Shown: one piece after another, positions 17,129-26,550 of the stretch | Position numbering within the stretch: the stretch's first letter is position 1 | Layout: each line of letters starts with the position of its first letter | NCBI GenBank assembly: GCA_964462185.1 | Contig: CAYWWV010000003.1 | Span: 1 to 64,000 of the forward strand | Source of the DNA: RBG-16-57-9 sp964462185 | GTDB taxonomy: Archaea; Thermoproteota; Bathyarchaeia; TCS64 | Direction: 5' to 3' | DNA length: 64,000 nucleotides | Notes under the pieces: generated by a model | The model's input: only the letters and a program-made list of their open reading frames with translations | Database searches by the model: none | Told to the model about the DNA's origin: nothing | Made by a program: the position numbers and the translations under genes

Positions 17129-18403
17129 ATGGCAGGTGTTTCTTGGCAGCCCTCTACGGAGGAGCTTAAACAAGGCATACTTCCCTTGAGGGAGAGGAAG
17201 AGGGTTTACAACGGTTGGCTGAGGGAGAGGCTGGAGAGGCTTCTACCGGGGTTGATGGATGAGGCGGGGATAGAGATGTGGATCGTGGTGGCCCGGGAGT
17301 ATAACGAGGACCCGGTGATCATGAGCCTCCTCCCGGAGCCCCACCTATACGCCAGGAGGCGCACCATCCTGGTGTTCCATCGGGTGGGGGAGGGGGTGGA
17401 CAGGCTGGCGGTCTCCCGTTACGGGTATGAGGGGTTCTATGAGGGGGTGTGGGACCCCTCCCAGGAGGACCAGTTCCAGTGTCTGGCCCGCCTGGTGGAG
17501 GAGAGGACTCCCTCCAACATAGGGGTGAACGTCTCCAACACCTTTGCCTTCGGGGATGGTTTGACCCATGGGGAGCATGGGTTGCTGGTGGAGGCTCTGG
17601 GCCCCCACGCTGGGCTCCTCACCTCGGCGGAGAAGCTTTGTGTGAGGTGGCTGGAAACCAGGTCCAGGGGGGAGCTGGAGGCATACCCGTGGCTGGTCCA
17701 GCTGACCCACGCCATCGTGAGGGAGGCCTTCAGCAGCAAGGTCATCGTCCCCGGGGTGACCACGGTGGAGGACGTGCAGTGGTGGATGCGCCAGAGGATG
17801 TTGGAGCTGGGGGTGCAGATGTGGTTCCCCGCCACCGTGGACCGCCAGGCCCCCGGCGAGGGCTACGGGGACAAGGAGAAAAGCAAGACCATCCAGAGGG
17901 GCGACCTCCTCCACTGCGATGTGGGCTTCTCCTACCTGGGCCTCTGCACAGATGTGCAGCAGAACGCCTATGTGCTGAGACACGGGGAGGCCCAGCCCCC
18001 CAAGGGGTTGGTGGAGGCCCTAAAGCAGGGGAACAGGCTCCAAGACATCTTGGAGGGAGAGATGGAGACAGGGAGAACGGGGAACCAAATCCTCTCCGCC
18101 TCCCTCGAGAAGGCCAGGCAGGAGGGGCTGAACCCCTCCATCTACTGCCACCCCATAGGGGTCCACGGCCACGGGGCGGGGCCCACCATAGGCCTCTGGG
18201 ACCACCAGGAAGGGGTGCCCGGGAGAGGCGACTATCCTCTACACCCCGACACCGTCCACGCCATAGAGTTGAACGTGAAGCACCTGGTGGAGGAGTGGGG
18301 GGGACAGGAGGTGCGTATGAGCCTGGAGGAGGATGCCTGGTGGGACGGCGATAAGCTAATCTACCTGGACGGGAGACAGTTAAACCTACACTTGGTGAAG
18401 TAG
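17129..18403 (+). CDS. M24-family (Xaa-Pro aminopeptidase-like) protein
   Basis: The 424-residue protein has a creatinase-type N-terminal domain (1-190) and a pita-bread metallopeptidase domain. The five metal ligands can be assigned: Asp in CDVGFSY, Asp in CTDVQQNA, His in HGHGAGP, Glu in AIELNV and Glu in SLEEDAWW. It probably removes residues before proline or hydrolyses a related amide. The ATG of the C_GCAxxG gene follows its TAG directly, so the two are likely co-transcribed. N-terminal start at ATG 17129 is the only good candidate after the shared promoter. Confidence 0.88.
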   Translation: MAGVSWQPSTEELKQGILPLRERKRVYNGWLRERLERLLPGLMDEAGIEMWIVVAREYNEDPVIMSLLPEPHLYARRRTILVFHRVGEGVDRLAVSRYGYEGFYEGVWDPSQEDQFQCLARLVEERTPSNIGVNVSNTFAFGDGLTHGEHGLLVEALGPHAGLLTSAEKLCVRWLETRSRGELEAYPWLVQLTHAIVREAFSSKVIVPGVTTVEDVQWWMRQRMLELGVQMWFPATVDRQAPGEGYGDKEKSKTIQRGDLLHCDVGFSYLGLCTDVQQNAYVLRHGEAQPPKGLVEALKQGNRLQDILEGEMETGRTGNQILSASLEKARQEGLNPSIYCHPIGVHGHGAGPTIGLWDHQEGVPGRGDYPLHPDTVHAIELNVKHLVEEWGGQEVRMSLEEDAWWDGDKLIYLDGRQLNLHLVK

Positions 18404-18907
18404 ATGGACCCAGTTGAGGTAGGTAGGAAAGCCCTAGAGTACGACAAATACAGCGGGTGCTGCCAAAGCGTCCTGCTGGCCCTCCAGGAGGCCCTGGGCC
18501 TGGGCAACGAGGAGAGCTTCAAGGCGGCCACCGTCCTAGCCGGAGGCGTGGCCCGGAGGGGGGAGACCTGCGGAGCCGTCTTGGGCGCCCTCATGGCCCT
18601 GGGCCTAGCCGAGGGCAGGGAGAGGATGGAGAACATCGAGGACTACCGCAGAGCGTTGGGGCTTAGCCAGAGTTTGATAGAGGGCATCCAGAGGGCCCTC
18701 CAGGAGAGGTTCGACTTCCAGAAGCCCCTGGAATCCACGCTATGCACCGACATACAGGAACGCATCTATGGTAGGAGCTTCGACCTAACCACCCAGGAGG
18801 GGTACCAGGCCTTCCTGGATGCGGGGGGACACTCCGACCAGGGCTGCCCCCTGGTCTGCGCGGTGGCGGCAGAGGTGGCCGCCAGATACATAGCGGGGCT
18901 CGGCTAG
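18404..18907 (+). CDS. C_GCAxxG_C_C family redox-type protein
   Basis: This 167-residue protein matches the C_GCAxxG_C_C family, with YSGCCQSVLLALQE near residue 16, GETCGAVLGALMALG in the middle and later cysteines in TLCTDIQ and GCPLVCAVA. Members are small helical proteins with conserved Cys residues, often found near electron-transfer genes; their biochemical role is not established. The ATG begins right after the stop codon of the M24 gene. Its stop codon overlaps the stop of the decayed PP-loop gene on the other strand by four bases (CTAG). Confidence 0.82.
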   Translation: MDPVEVGRKALEYDKYSGCCQSVLLALQEALGLGNEESFKAATVLAGGVARRGETCGAVLGALMALGLAEGRERMENIEDYRRALGLSQSLIEGIQRALQERFDFQKPLESTLCTDIQERIYGRSFDLTTQEGYQAFLDAGGHSDQGCPLVCAVAAEVAARYIAGLG

Positions 18908-19391
18908 GGCTCCTCCAAGCCGTACCGCCTTAGGGCGGCCCTGATTACTCCCTGCACACGGCCCAGGAGAGGAGGCTGTCTTTGCCGAAGCTGAGGCTCA
19001 CCTGGGATTGGTCTGGGTCAGACTCCAGGCGGTGGTTGGGGAGCTTGATCTCCTGGTCCTTGAAGCTGGTTTTGAGGTTTATGAAGCTCAACAGTTGGGA
19101 GGTTTGGGTGCCGTCTACGTCGGCGCAGCTGGGGAGGCCCATGGCCGTGTTCTGGGAGAAGTAGGGTTGGAGGACTGGGGGGTGAGGCGTCGTAGCTTAT
19201 GGAGTCACGCCCCAGGACCAGGGGGAGGTGGAGGGTTTCGCTGTAGACCAGGTTGTCCACCAGAGCCTCCTTGGCGGGCGGGGGGATCGAACCCAGGTGT
19301 CACCGGGATAAGCCAAGAAGTATCTGTTCCCCAGAAGAAAGACCTCAAACCCCTCCCCGGTTATCCGGGTTTCAACCACCAGCTCGTTCAA
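18904..19391 (-). pseudogene. Decayed PP-loop ATPase-like gene
   Basis: Three minus-strand frames read on as one protein. Frame one starts MNELVVETRITGEGF at 19391 and runs to PGDTW. Frame two continues PPAKEALVDNLVYSE to ISYDASPPS. Frame three continues PYFSQNTAMG to a PP-loop-like VSLSFGKDSLLSWAVCRE and stops. A fourth piece, VIRAALRRYGLEEP, then reaches a stop at 18904-18906. Both frame changes fall at six-G runs (19280-19285 and 19177-19182). After the SFGKDS phosphate loop nearly the entire enzyme domain is missing. The shifts could be sequencing errors, but the missing domain indicates a dead gene. Confidence 0.7.
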
Positions 19392-19475
19392 CGATAGGGT
19401 TACCTACTTTCCAAACCGGTTTAAGGGGCGGTAAAATTAATCTTTGTGGGGCGCAAGGTATTGGTACACCTGGAA

Positions 19476-20444
19476 ATGTTCACATTGGACTTTAAAGAAG
19501 CCGCCGTCGGGGGAACCCTTTTTACACGGCTGAGAAACATGGAGGAATTGCTGGGTTTCCGCCAACTCTACGCCAAGTTCGAGGCGGGGAACCCCACGGG
19601 GACCATGAAGGACCGGGCCAGCTACGCCATCCTGGACTACGCCAAGGGGCAGGGCTACACCGCTGTGGCCGTGGCCAGCTGTGGCAACTATGGGATGAGC
19701 ATGGTTCGCCTGGGGCGCCTATTCGGGTTGGAGACCCACGTCTTCATCCCCCGGAGATACCGCAGCCCAAGGGTGGAGGAGATGGAGGGGTTGGGGGGCC
19801 GAATCCACAGGACCCCTGGGACCTACGAGGACGCGGTGGAGGCCTGCGCCCTGGAGTCCCTCAAGCAGGGCTGGTACAACGGCAACCCTGGGGTGGGGGT
19901 GAACAGCGAACTCAGCTACAGGGCCTACGCCTCCATATCCAGGGAGATAGTTGACTCCCTGGGGTGTGCCCCCCACGCCGTGGCCGTATCCACGGGGAAT
20001 GGAACCTGCTTGGCCGGGTTACACCAGGGGTTCAAATGGCTGCTGGGGGAGGGAGCCATCGAGGGGCTGCCCTCCATGGTGGCCTGCAGCACCTCGGGGG
20101 GGAACCCCATCGTCTCCTCCTTCCAGCGGGGGGAGAGGGTTGTGGGGGAGCTGGAGCCCTCCAGCGTGGTTGAAACCCCTGTGAATGAGCCCATCGTCAA
20201 CTGGAGGTCCCTGGACGGCCAGGCCGCCCTGGACGCCCTCTACGAGAGCCACGGCGCGGCCTACGCTTTGGACGACGAGGAGATGAGGCAGGCCAGCCGC
20301 CAGCTGAGGATGCAGGAGGGGTTGTCGGTGCTCCCCGCCTCCGCCGCCGCCTTGGCGGGCCTATCCAGGTATGTGGAGGAGGCCCGTGGGGGCGGCGAGG
20401 GCATCTACGTGGCGGTTTTGACCAGCAGGGACTACGAGGGCTAA
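19476..20444 (+). CDS. Threonine-synthase-like PLP enzyme (fold type II)
   Basis: A protein of about 322 residues with the tryptophan-synthase-beta fold. The PLP lysine is Lys45 in NPTGTMKDRAS, an asparagine-type cofactor contact lies in CGNYGMS and the phosphate-binding loop is STGNGT. It resembles threonine synthase (O-phosphohomoserine to threonine), but it is shorter than the usual 350-490 residues and could be a diaminopropionate, cysteate or dehydratase-like relative. The frame opens at GTG 19446; an AT-rich box (GTAAAATTAATC, about 19431) lies too close to the GTG, so I prefer the ATG at 19476. A second AT-rich patch near 19416 would suit the GTG. Confidence 0.8.
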   Translation: MFTLDFKEAAVGGTLFTRLRNMEELLGFRQLYAKFEAGNPTGTMKDRASYAILDYAKGQGYTAVAVASCGNYGMSMVRLGRLFGLETHVFIPRRYRSPRVEEMEGLGGRIHRTPGTYEDAVEACALESLKQGWYNGNPGVGVNSELSYRAYASISREIVDSLGCAPHAVAVSTGNGTCLAGLHQGFKWLLGEGAIEGLPSMVACSTSGGNPIVSSFQRGERVVGELEPSSVVETPVNEPIVNWRSLDGQAALDALYESHGAAYALDDEEMRQASRQLRMQEGLSVLPASAAALAGLSRYVEEARGGGEGIYVAVLTSRDYEG

Positions 20445-20475
20445 CCATTAATCCCGCCGACCCCAGGGAATACCT

Positions 20476-23316
20476 GTGTCCCCCAGCGTCTTCCAGGGCC
20501 TCCACCCACGCCTCCTAGAGGCCATGCAGGAGTTGGGAATAGAGGAGCCCACACCCCCCCAGCTGGAGGCCATCCCCGTGGTGAGGCAGGGGCTAAACAC
20601 CCTCATAGTGGCCCCCACCGCCAGCGGGAAGACGGAGGCGGCCCTCCTACCCATATTAGACGCCATCATCGGGGAGCCTTCAACGGGCATCCAGCTGTTA
20701 TACATAACCCCTCTGAGGGCCCTCAACCGTGACATCTTCCGGAGGCTGGAGGGGCTTGGGGAGGCCGTGGGGGTTAGGGTGGATGTTAGGCATGGGGATA
20801 CTCCTCAGAGTAGGCGGAGGAGGCAGGCCTCCAATCCCCCCCAGGTCTTGGTGACCACCCCTGAGACCTTCCAGGCCATCCTGGTCTCCAAGTCCATGAG
20901 GGGGAGGCTGTCGGGGGTTAGGTGGGTGGTGGTGGATGAGGCCCATGAGTTGGCGGCCAGCAAGAGGGGGGCCCAGCTCTCGGTGGGGTTGGAGCGGTTG
21001 GAGGCCCTCACGGGTGGGAGGGTGCAGAGGATTGGGCTCAGCGCCACCGTTGGAGACCCCGGAGCCCTCTCCAGCCTTCTGGGGGGGCCCCACACCGTGG
21101 AGGTGGTCCAGGTGGGAGCCGGGAAGCGTTACAGCTACCAGGTGGTCTTCCCCAGGGTGGAGGAGAGGGATTTCGATGTGGCCGATGACTTGGGGACCAG
21201 CCCCCAGGCTGCAGCCCGGTTGAGGGCCATCAAGGAGCTGGTGGAGGCCCACACCTCCAGCCTGGTCTTCGTCCAGGGGAGAGGCCAGGCCGAGGCCCTG
21301 GGCCACAGGTTAAAGCAGATGGGGGTCAGCGTGGAGGTCCACCACGGGAGCCTAAGCAGGGGGGAGAGGAGGGGGGTGGAGGAGAGGCTCAAGAGGGGTG
21401 AGGTGAGGGCCGTGGTTTGCACCAGCACCCTTCAGCTGGGGATAGACGTGGGGAGCGTGGACCTATGCATCCAATACCAGAGCCCCAGGCAGGCCACCGC
21501 CCTAATCCAAAGGGTGGGGAGGGCGGGCCACACCCTTGGCGAGGTGAGCCGGGGCATCCTGGTGGCCACCCACACCGAGGACGCCTTGGAGTGCCTCACC
21601 CTAAAACAGATGGCCGAGGAGGGGCAGGCCGAGAGAGTCGAGGCCCCGGAAGCCCCCCTCGACGTCCTGGCCCACCAGCTGGTGGGGCTCACCCTGGAGA
21701 GCGGGGAGGTGGAGACCAGCCGAGCATACCAACTGGTTAAAAAGGCCCACCCCTATCGAAGTCTCAGCTGGGAGGAGTTCCAAGAGGTAGCCGCCTTCCT
21801 GGACGCATTGGGGCTGATAGCCGTGGAGGAAGACAGGTTGAGGAAGCGGGGGAGGGGGAGGAGGTACTACTACGAGAACCTGGGGATGATGAACGACGAG
21901 AGGCGATACCCCTTCATAAACGCGGCGACCGATGAGACCATAGCCACCGTGGGCGACGAGTTCTGGAACCTCAGGGCCAGGGAGGGGCTCAACGTCATCC
22001 TAAAGGGAAGGGTTTGGAGGATCCTCCACATCGACGAGAAACATGGAGCCCTCTACGCCCTCCCCAGCACAGACCCCCTGGGAGCGGCCCCCGGATGGGA
22101 CGGGGAGCTGATACCCGTCCCCCGAGAGGTGGCCCAGGAATCCGCAGCCCTCCGGTGCAGACTGGTGGAGGCCGGTGACCTTGAGGAAGCCCAGAAACTG
22201 GGCCTGGACCCCGAGACCGCCACGGAAATCAGGGAGGAGGCCCTCCGATACTTGGAGAGCGGGCTCCCCCTCCCCGGCCCAGACAACCTGGTGTTGGAGG
22301 CCTGGGACCGATACCTGGTCATCCACAGCCCCCGAGGCGAGAACACCAACAGAACCCTGGGCGCCATACTGGACGTGGCTCTAACCCCCCACAACCTGGT
22401 CTATTCCTGGTGGAACGACGCCTACAGAGTCCTGGTGGAGGCCCCCCAAAGACTCACGGAGTACGACCTGGAGAAAGCCAAACAGGTGGTAGAGGGCCTC
22501 AATCCGGCTGAGGCAAAACGACTCCTCCAAGAGTTCCTGGAGGCCCGCTTCCCCTTCGGATACAAGATGAAATTCGTGGCCGAGAGGTTCGGAGTAATCC
22601 CCAGGGGAAAGACCATGGGATACAGGCAGATGGAGAACCTCTACCATAGATACAGGGACACCCCCGTCTACAAGGAGACCCTCAAAGAGGCCTACCGGGA
22701 CAAGCTGGACTTGGATGGCGTGCAGAGGCTCCTCGAGGGAATAGCCCAGGGCTTGGTGGGGGTCGCAGCCAGAAAGGTCTCCCAGCCCACCCCCCTCGCC
22801 AAACACATATTGGAGCAGTACGGAGACTTGGAGGAGCTGATGGCCACAGACCTGGCTGTGGAGGACCAGCTCCAATACATGGCCAAGGCCGTGAAATCCC
22901 GCCGAGTAACCCTGGCCTGCCTGGACTGCGGCCAGTGGGAGACCACCGCCAGGGTGGGACAACTAGGGGAACACCCCAAGTGCAACCTCTGCGGCTCAGG
23001 GCTCCTAGCAGTTCTCCCACGGAGAACCAAGGGCAGAGAGTTCCTAGCCCTCTTGGAGAGGTGGAGAAGGGGGGAGGAGTTGGCTGGGGAGGAGGCGGAG
23101 GCCCTTAGGAGGGGGCGTAAGACGGCGGACCTGGTGCTCAGCCATGGGCGGAGGGCTGTGGAGGCCCTGGTGGTCTACGGGGTGGGGCCCGTCACCAGCT
23201 TCCAGGTGTTGAGCAGGATGCACCGGGATGAGGAGAGCTTCTACCGGGACCTGCTAAGGGCTAAGATTCGTTACATGAGGACCAGGCAGTACTGGGATGA
23301 GAGGGAGGAGGCCTAG
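20476..23316 (+). CDS. lhr: Lhr-family superfamily 2 helicase
   Basis: This 946-residue protein matches archaeal Lhr-type ATP-dependent helicases. Walker A is APTASGKT (46-53), motif II is DEAH, motif III is LSATVGD, motif VI is QRVGRAGH, followed by the Lhr winged-helix and core domains. Near the C-terminus is a cysteine ribbon (CLDCGQW...CNLCGSG) and a final helix-hairpin-like region. Such helicases unwind RNA-DNA hybrids or branched DNA in repair. The start is GTG, 31 nt after the previous stop. The stop overlaps the convergent AhpD-like gene's stop by four bases. Confidence 0.92.
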   Translation: MSPSVFQGLHPRLLEAMQELGIEEPTPPQLEAIPVVRQGLNTLIVAPTASGKTEAALLPILDAIIGEPSTGIQLLYITPLRALNRDIFRRLEGLGEAVGVRVDVRHGDTPQSRRRRQASNPPQVLVTTPETFQAILVSKSMRGRLSGVRWVVVDEAHELAASKRGAQLSVGLERLEALTGGRVQRIGLSATVGDPGALSSLLGGPHTVEVVQVGAGKRYSYQVVFPRVEERDFDVADDLGTSPQAAARLRAIKELVEAHTSSLVFVQGRGQAEALGHRLKQMGVSVEVHHGSLSRGERRGVEERLKRGEVRAVVCTSTLQLGIDVGSVDLCIQYQSPRQATALIQRVGRAGHTLGEVSRGILVATHTEDALECLTLKQMAEEGQAERVEAPEAPLDVLAHQLVGLTLESGEVETSRAYQLVKKAHPYRSLSWEEFQEVAAFLDALGLIAVEEDRLRKRGRGRRYYYENLGMMNDERRYPFINAATDETIATVGDEFWNLRAREGLNVILKGRVWRILHIDEKHGALYALPSTDPLGAAPGWDGELIPVPREVAQESAALRCRLVEAGDLEEAQKLGLDPETATEIREEALRYLESGLPLPGPDNLVLEAWDRYLVIHSPRGENTNRTLGAILDVALTPHNLVYSWWNDAYRVLVEAPQRLTEYDLEKAKQVVEGLNPAEAKRLLQEFLEARFPFGYKMKFVAERFGVIPRGKTMGYRQMENLYHRYRDTPVYKETLKEAYRDKLDLDGVQRLLEGIAQGLVGVAARKVSQPTPLAKHILEQYGDLEELMATDLAVEDQLQYMAKAVKSRRVTLACLDCGQWETTARVGQLGEHPKCNLCGSGLLAVLPRRTKGREFLALLERWRRGEELAGEEAEALRRGRKTADLVLSHGRRAVEALVVYGVGPVTSFQVLSRMHRDEESFYRDLLRAKIRYMRTRQYWDEREEA

Positions 23317-23621
23317 ACGTCCAGGGCGAAGTTGCGGTGGGCTATCACCGCGCCGCTGCTCAGCGCCATGGCTATCTGGATGACCTCGGCTATCTCCTCC
23401 TTGGTGGCTCCGGCCTCCAGGGCAGCCTTGGCGTGGCCCTCGATGCAGTAGGGGCACCGGGTCATGTATGTGCAGGCCAGGGCCACCAACTCCTTGGTTT
23501 TCTTGTCCAGCTTCCCAGGGGCCAAAGCCAACTCGTTCCACCTTTCCCAGGCCTTCAACGTCTCCTTGTCGAAGTACTCCAGGGCCTTGGGGTTCCTCTT
23601 CTTGGCGTAGAAATAGTCCAT
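23313..23621 (-). CDS. Carboxymuconolactone decarboxylase / AhpD-like protein
   Basis: From the ATG at 23621 the product has 102 residues. It carries the AhpD-type redox motif CPYC (Cys56, Cys59) followed by His63 in IEGHAKAAL, then EAGATKEEIAEVIQIA. These small helical proteins reduce peroxides or act as thiol reductants; the decarboxylase name is only historical. The frame extends to 23639 with a TTG, but a TATA-like TTATAT at about 23645-23650 supports the ATG. Confidence 0.88.
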   Translation of the reverse strand: MDYFYAKKRNPKALEYFDKETLKAWERWNELALAPGKLDKKTKELVALACTYMTRCPYCIEGHAKAALEAGATKEEIAEVIQIAMALSSGAVIAHRNFALDV

Positions 23622-23654
23622 AGAGTCTAAACCCCCCAAGCCCGGATATAACGT

Positions 23655-24839
23655 TTAATCCAGGAGGCCAGCCAGGGTCTCCAGCACCCGCTCCAAGCCA
23701 TCCCCCAGGTGCTCATCCCTAGAGATTTTCTCCAACACACTCCGCGCCCTCTTCGAGGAAAGCATGCGTTCCACCTCCCAGAGGAGGCGGCCCCTGGTAA
23801 GCTCGTGCTGGTGTATGGCCCTGGCCACCCCCAGCTCCATGGCCCTCCTGGCGTTGCCATACTGCTCAGGGTGTTTGGGCACGGGTATGATGACGCTGGG
23901 CTTACCATAGCAAATCGTCTGCATAATGGTCTCATGGCCACCCCTGCTAATCACCAGGTCGCACGCAGCCAGGTAGTCGAACCGGTTCTCCACCCAGGGC
24001 AGGATCAACAGGTTGCCACGCTCCTCGGGCTCCAATCCCCCGTCGGGTATCCCCAGGGACATCACAACCCTGTAACGCCGAGGAAAGGCCTCCAGGATGG
24101 GGATGAGCCTCCTTATCACTGGGAACCGCTCGGCCCGGGGCCCGCTTATACCCGCATAAATAAGAACCTGGTCGTCCTCAACCCCCAGACGACTCCTCAG
24201 CTCCTCCCCACGGGACTCGGAGGGGTGGTTCTCCAGGATGGAGCCCACCATCCTAACCTTGGCGCCAATCCTGGGGGGAATCCTCAGGCTATCCAGGCTG
24301 ATGGTGTAGGGCTCGGGGAAGTCGGGGATGAGGATCACCTTGCTGAGGGCCCAGCTACGCCCCAGGGAGGTCAGTATCAAGCCGTCGAGGAAGCGGAAAA
24401 AGGCGGTGTCCTCCTCCCGGGGCACCCTGGGGAGGAACTGGTTCAACAAGAGGACCACGGGTACCTTGAGGAGCTTGGCGGCGTAGATGGTGCTGAGCCT
24501 GGTGTCGGCGAAGACCAGGTCGGGGTTGAAGGCCTGGATGTTTTGGAGCTCAAACCGCACCTGGTCCAGGAAGGTCAGAGCGCTCTCAAACCCAGAGTAG
24601 AAGGTGGTGGACCTCACATCAATACTCCCAGTGATGTCCACCTTGACGCTTAGGTCAGGGGCCTCCACCACCGGCAAACCATACTTCCGGGCGTAGTCCA
24701 CCCCCTCCGAGTAGGTGGACACCAAGACCTCCCCCCCCTCCTCCACGATTCTGGCGGCTATGGGGGTGGTGCGGCTGATGTGGCCCAGCCCCATCCCGCA
24801 GGCACCCAGGTAGACCCTCCTCCCCCTGAAACGCCCCAA
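23655..24839 (-). CDS. MurG/UDP-glycosyltransferase-like GT-B glycosyltransferase
   Basis: About 394 residues with two Rossmann-like halves. The N-terminal half begins VYLGACGMGLGHISRT, the glycine-rich acceptor-side loop of MurG-like enzymes. The C-terminal half has LPWVENRFDYLAACDLVISRGGHETIMQ, the GGHxT nucleotide-sugar motif. It would transfer a sugar from a nucleotide donor to an unknown acceptor. The frame is open to 25043 but that part overlaps the AMMECR1 gene; TTG at 24839, two bases after the AMMECR1 stop, gives a sensible N-terminus. It lies downstream of AMMECR1 and is likely in one operon with it. Confidence 0.8.
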   Translation of the reverse strand: MGRFRGRRVYLGACGMGLGHISRTTPIAARIVEEGGEVLVSTYSEGVDYARKYGLPVVEAPDLSVKVDITGSIDVRSTTFYSGFESALTFLDQVRFELQNIQAFNPDLVFADTRLSTIYAAKLLKVPVVLLLNQFLPRVPREEDTAFFRFLDGLILTSLGRSWALSKVILIPDFPEPYTISLDSLRIPPRIGAKVRMVGSILENHPSESRGEELRSRLGVEDDQVLIYAGISGPRAERFPVIRRLIPILEAFPRRYRVVMSLGIPDGGLEPEERGNLLILPWVENRFDYLAACDLVISRGGHETIMQTICYGKPSVIIPVPKHPEQYGNARRAMELGVARAIHQHELTRGRLLWEVERMLSSKRARSVLEKISRDEHLGDGLERVLETLAGLLD

Positions 24840-24841
24840 CC

Positions 24842-25447
24842 CTAACCCCCACCCTTCCCAACAACCCTGCCCCGGGGCTCCTCCTCCCCAAAAACCTGGG
24901 CCTGGAAACGGTAGACCTCCACACCCCCCCTCCTCCAAGCATCTGGGGGGAGGCCCGCCTTCAAACAACACTGGGATAGAAACTGGCGGCTGTCCCACCC
25001 CCACTCCACGGCCACCTGGGGGAGAAGCAAACCACGGTTCCACCCGCGGGAGACGATTAAGCCGTCCCTACCCACCTGGACGGCCTCGGGCAGTTGATCC
25101 GGGGAGGAGGCCTCCACGGGTGTGGGGAGGGTTAGAACGCTGACCTCCACCAATAGGCGGTCCATCTCCTGGGGCTCCACCGGGGGGAACCGTGGGTCCC
25201 CAAAGGCAGCCTCCAACGCCATCTTGACCACCGCCTCCCCCAGGGGCTCCACAGGGTAGGGGAGGCCTATGCACCCCCTCAACCCCCCGCTGGGATACTG
25301 GCTGAGGGTGACGAACACCCCCCTCTTCTCCGGGAACCTGGCCCTATACCCGGGTTCAGGGGGGCCGCGGAGACCCAGCCTGTGCTCTATGACGGCTCTA
25401 GCCAGCCTAACCAGGTACTCACCCTCAGCGTCGCTGAGCCCAGACAA
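24842..25447 (-). CDS. AMMECR1-domain protein
   Basis: The 201-residue protein has the conserved AMMECR1 core: GVFVTL near residue 44, LRGCIG around residues 56-61, AFGDPRFPPV and VEVSVLT. The family is widespread in archaea and eukaryotes and often found with MEMO1-type and radical SAM genes, but its reaction is unknown. The start is TTG at 25447. The TTG of the glycosyltransferase follows after a 2-nt gap. Confidence 0.9.
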   Translation of the reverse strand: MSGLSDAEGEYLVRLARAVIEHRLGLRGPPEPGYRARFPEKRGVFVTLSQYPSGGLRGCIGLPYPVEPLGEAVVKMALEAAFGDPRFPPVEPQEMDRLLVEVSVLTLPTPVEASSPDQLPEAVQVGRDGLIVSRGWNRGLLLPQVAVEWGWDSRQFLSQCCLKAGLPPDAWRRGGVEVYRFQAQVFGEEEPRGRVVGKGGG

Positions 25448-25482
25448 GATGCCCCTCCTCCCCTTTCCCGAAGCCTGCGTTA

Positions 25483-25935
25483 TTAGGGGTTAATACCTTG
25501 GAGGACCTTTTTAATCTGCCCCCAATGGCTTCCAGCCCAGTAGACCTTTCCACACTCCCGGCAAACCCAGAAAACCCGGTAGCGCTTAAAGGAGGCTGGA
25601 GGCACTTTTCCGGCTACCTCCTCCCGAGTTGCCTCCCTGAGCTCCCCGTTGCAGCGGGTACACCTTGATTGGGGGCGGGGGGCTAGGTGGAATGCCTTGG
25701 AGACCTCCTCCAGCTGGTCCAGGTGGTTGGAGGAGGACACCAAATAGGAATCGGCCCCCTGCTTCTGGGCCCTCCTGTGGAGCTCCACATCCCGGGTCAC
25801 CAGGACAGCCCCCGAGGAGGCCCTCTCCAGGAGCTCCCCATCCTCCAAATCAGGGTAGTATAGGGCGCTGTACCCCATAAGCCTCAGCCAGCGGGCGAGC
25901 CGGCCCAGCATCCCATCCAGGAGAAACACGACCAC
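25483..25935 (-). CDS. Mut7-C RNase-type PIN-like protein with zinc ribbon
   Basis: This 150-residue protein fits the Mut7-C family (formerly DUF82). It starts with FLLDGMLGRLARWLRLMG. It has acidic residues typical of a PIN nuclease fold in DLEDGELL and TRDVELHRRA. It ends with a four-Cys zinc ribbon (CTRCNG...CRECGKVYW). It is predicted to cut RNA in the cytoplasm. The start codon is GTG at 25935; the next gene upstream ends 18 nt away, so the two are likely co-transcribed. Confidence 0.88.
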   Translation of the reverse strand: MVVFLLDGMLGRLARWLRLMGYSALYYPDLEDGELLERASSGAVLVTRDVELHRRAQKQGADSYLVSSSNHLDQLEEVSKAFHLAPRPQSRCTRCNGELREATREEVAGKVPPASFKRYRVFWVCRECGKVYWAGSHWGQIKKVLQGINP

Positions 25936-25953
25936 GCCCGCCCACCAGCCAAC

Positions 25954-26505
25954 TCAGGGCTCCAGCCTACACTCCTCGCATAGAAACCGTCCATCCACGT
26001 TCACCAGGTTCCGGGAGTATGCCTCGCATCGGTCGCAATACCCCACGACGCTCCCCCTCGCCCGGGAGTTGTCCAGGATTTCCCTCGTCTCCCTCAAGAT
26101 ATCCATGATGGCGGGGACCAGCCGGAGTATGCTCCTATCGGATAAGATTCCCACCATCTCCCCCTTGTAGATAACCCCCAGCCTCCGAATGTTCTCCCGG
26201 TCCATGATGCGCAGCGCGTCTATCAGGTCCAAGGTTGGCTCCACCATCTTGACGGGGGAACTCATCACATCCCTCGCCAAGACCGCCTTGGGGTCTAATC
26301 CCCTGGCTACAACACGGTTTACGATGTCCCTCTCGGTGACGATGCCCACGGGGTTATCAAACTGGTTCACCACCACCACGGCCCCCACATTCTGGTCCCT
26401 CATCTTCTCCGCCACAGCCACCATGTCCTCCCCCTCCCCCACCGAGACCACTGGGCTGGACATGGCCTCCCGAACCTGCATCTTACCCGTAAAATCCAGA
26501 GCCAT
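25954..26505 (-). CDS. Paired CBS-domain protein with C-terminal zinc-binding tail
   Basis: The 183-residue protein has two CBS motifs (about 10-65 and 75-130; VGAVVVVNQFDNPVGIVTE and RRLGVIYKGEMVGILSD), which usually bind adenosyl ligands such as AMP, ATP or SAM. The tail (about 150-183) has four cysteines as CDRC and CEEC, a small zinc finger. This suggests a ligand-sensing regulator. ATG at 26505; a TATA-like TTTATATGG lies about 30 nt upstream. Confidence 0.88.
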   Translation of the reverse strand: MALDFTGKMQVREAMSSPVVSVGEGEDMVAVAEKMRDQNVGAVVVVNQFDNPVGIVTERDIVNRVVARGLDPKAVLARDVMSSPVKMVEPTLDLIDALRIMDRENIRRLGVIYKGEMVGILSDRSILRLVPAIMDILRETREILDNSRARGSVVGYCDRCEAYSRNLVNVDGRFLCEECRLEP

Positions 26506-26550
26506 CTGCCTCAGGTTCTCTGAGAGAAAAGAACCATATAAACCCCCGCT

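Noticed and set aside
19270..19320. A tRNA T-arm-like GGTTCGATCC on the minus strand
   Set aside because: No acceptor, D-arm or anticodon stem could be placed around it; the bases are coding sequence of the decayed PP-loop gene.
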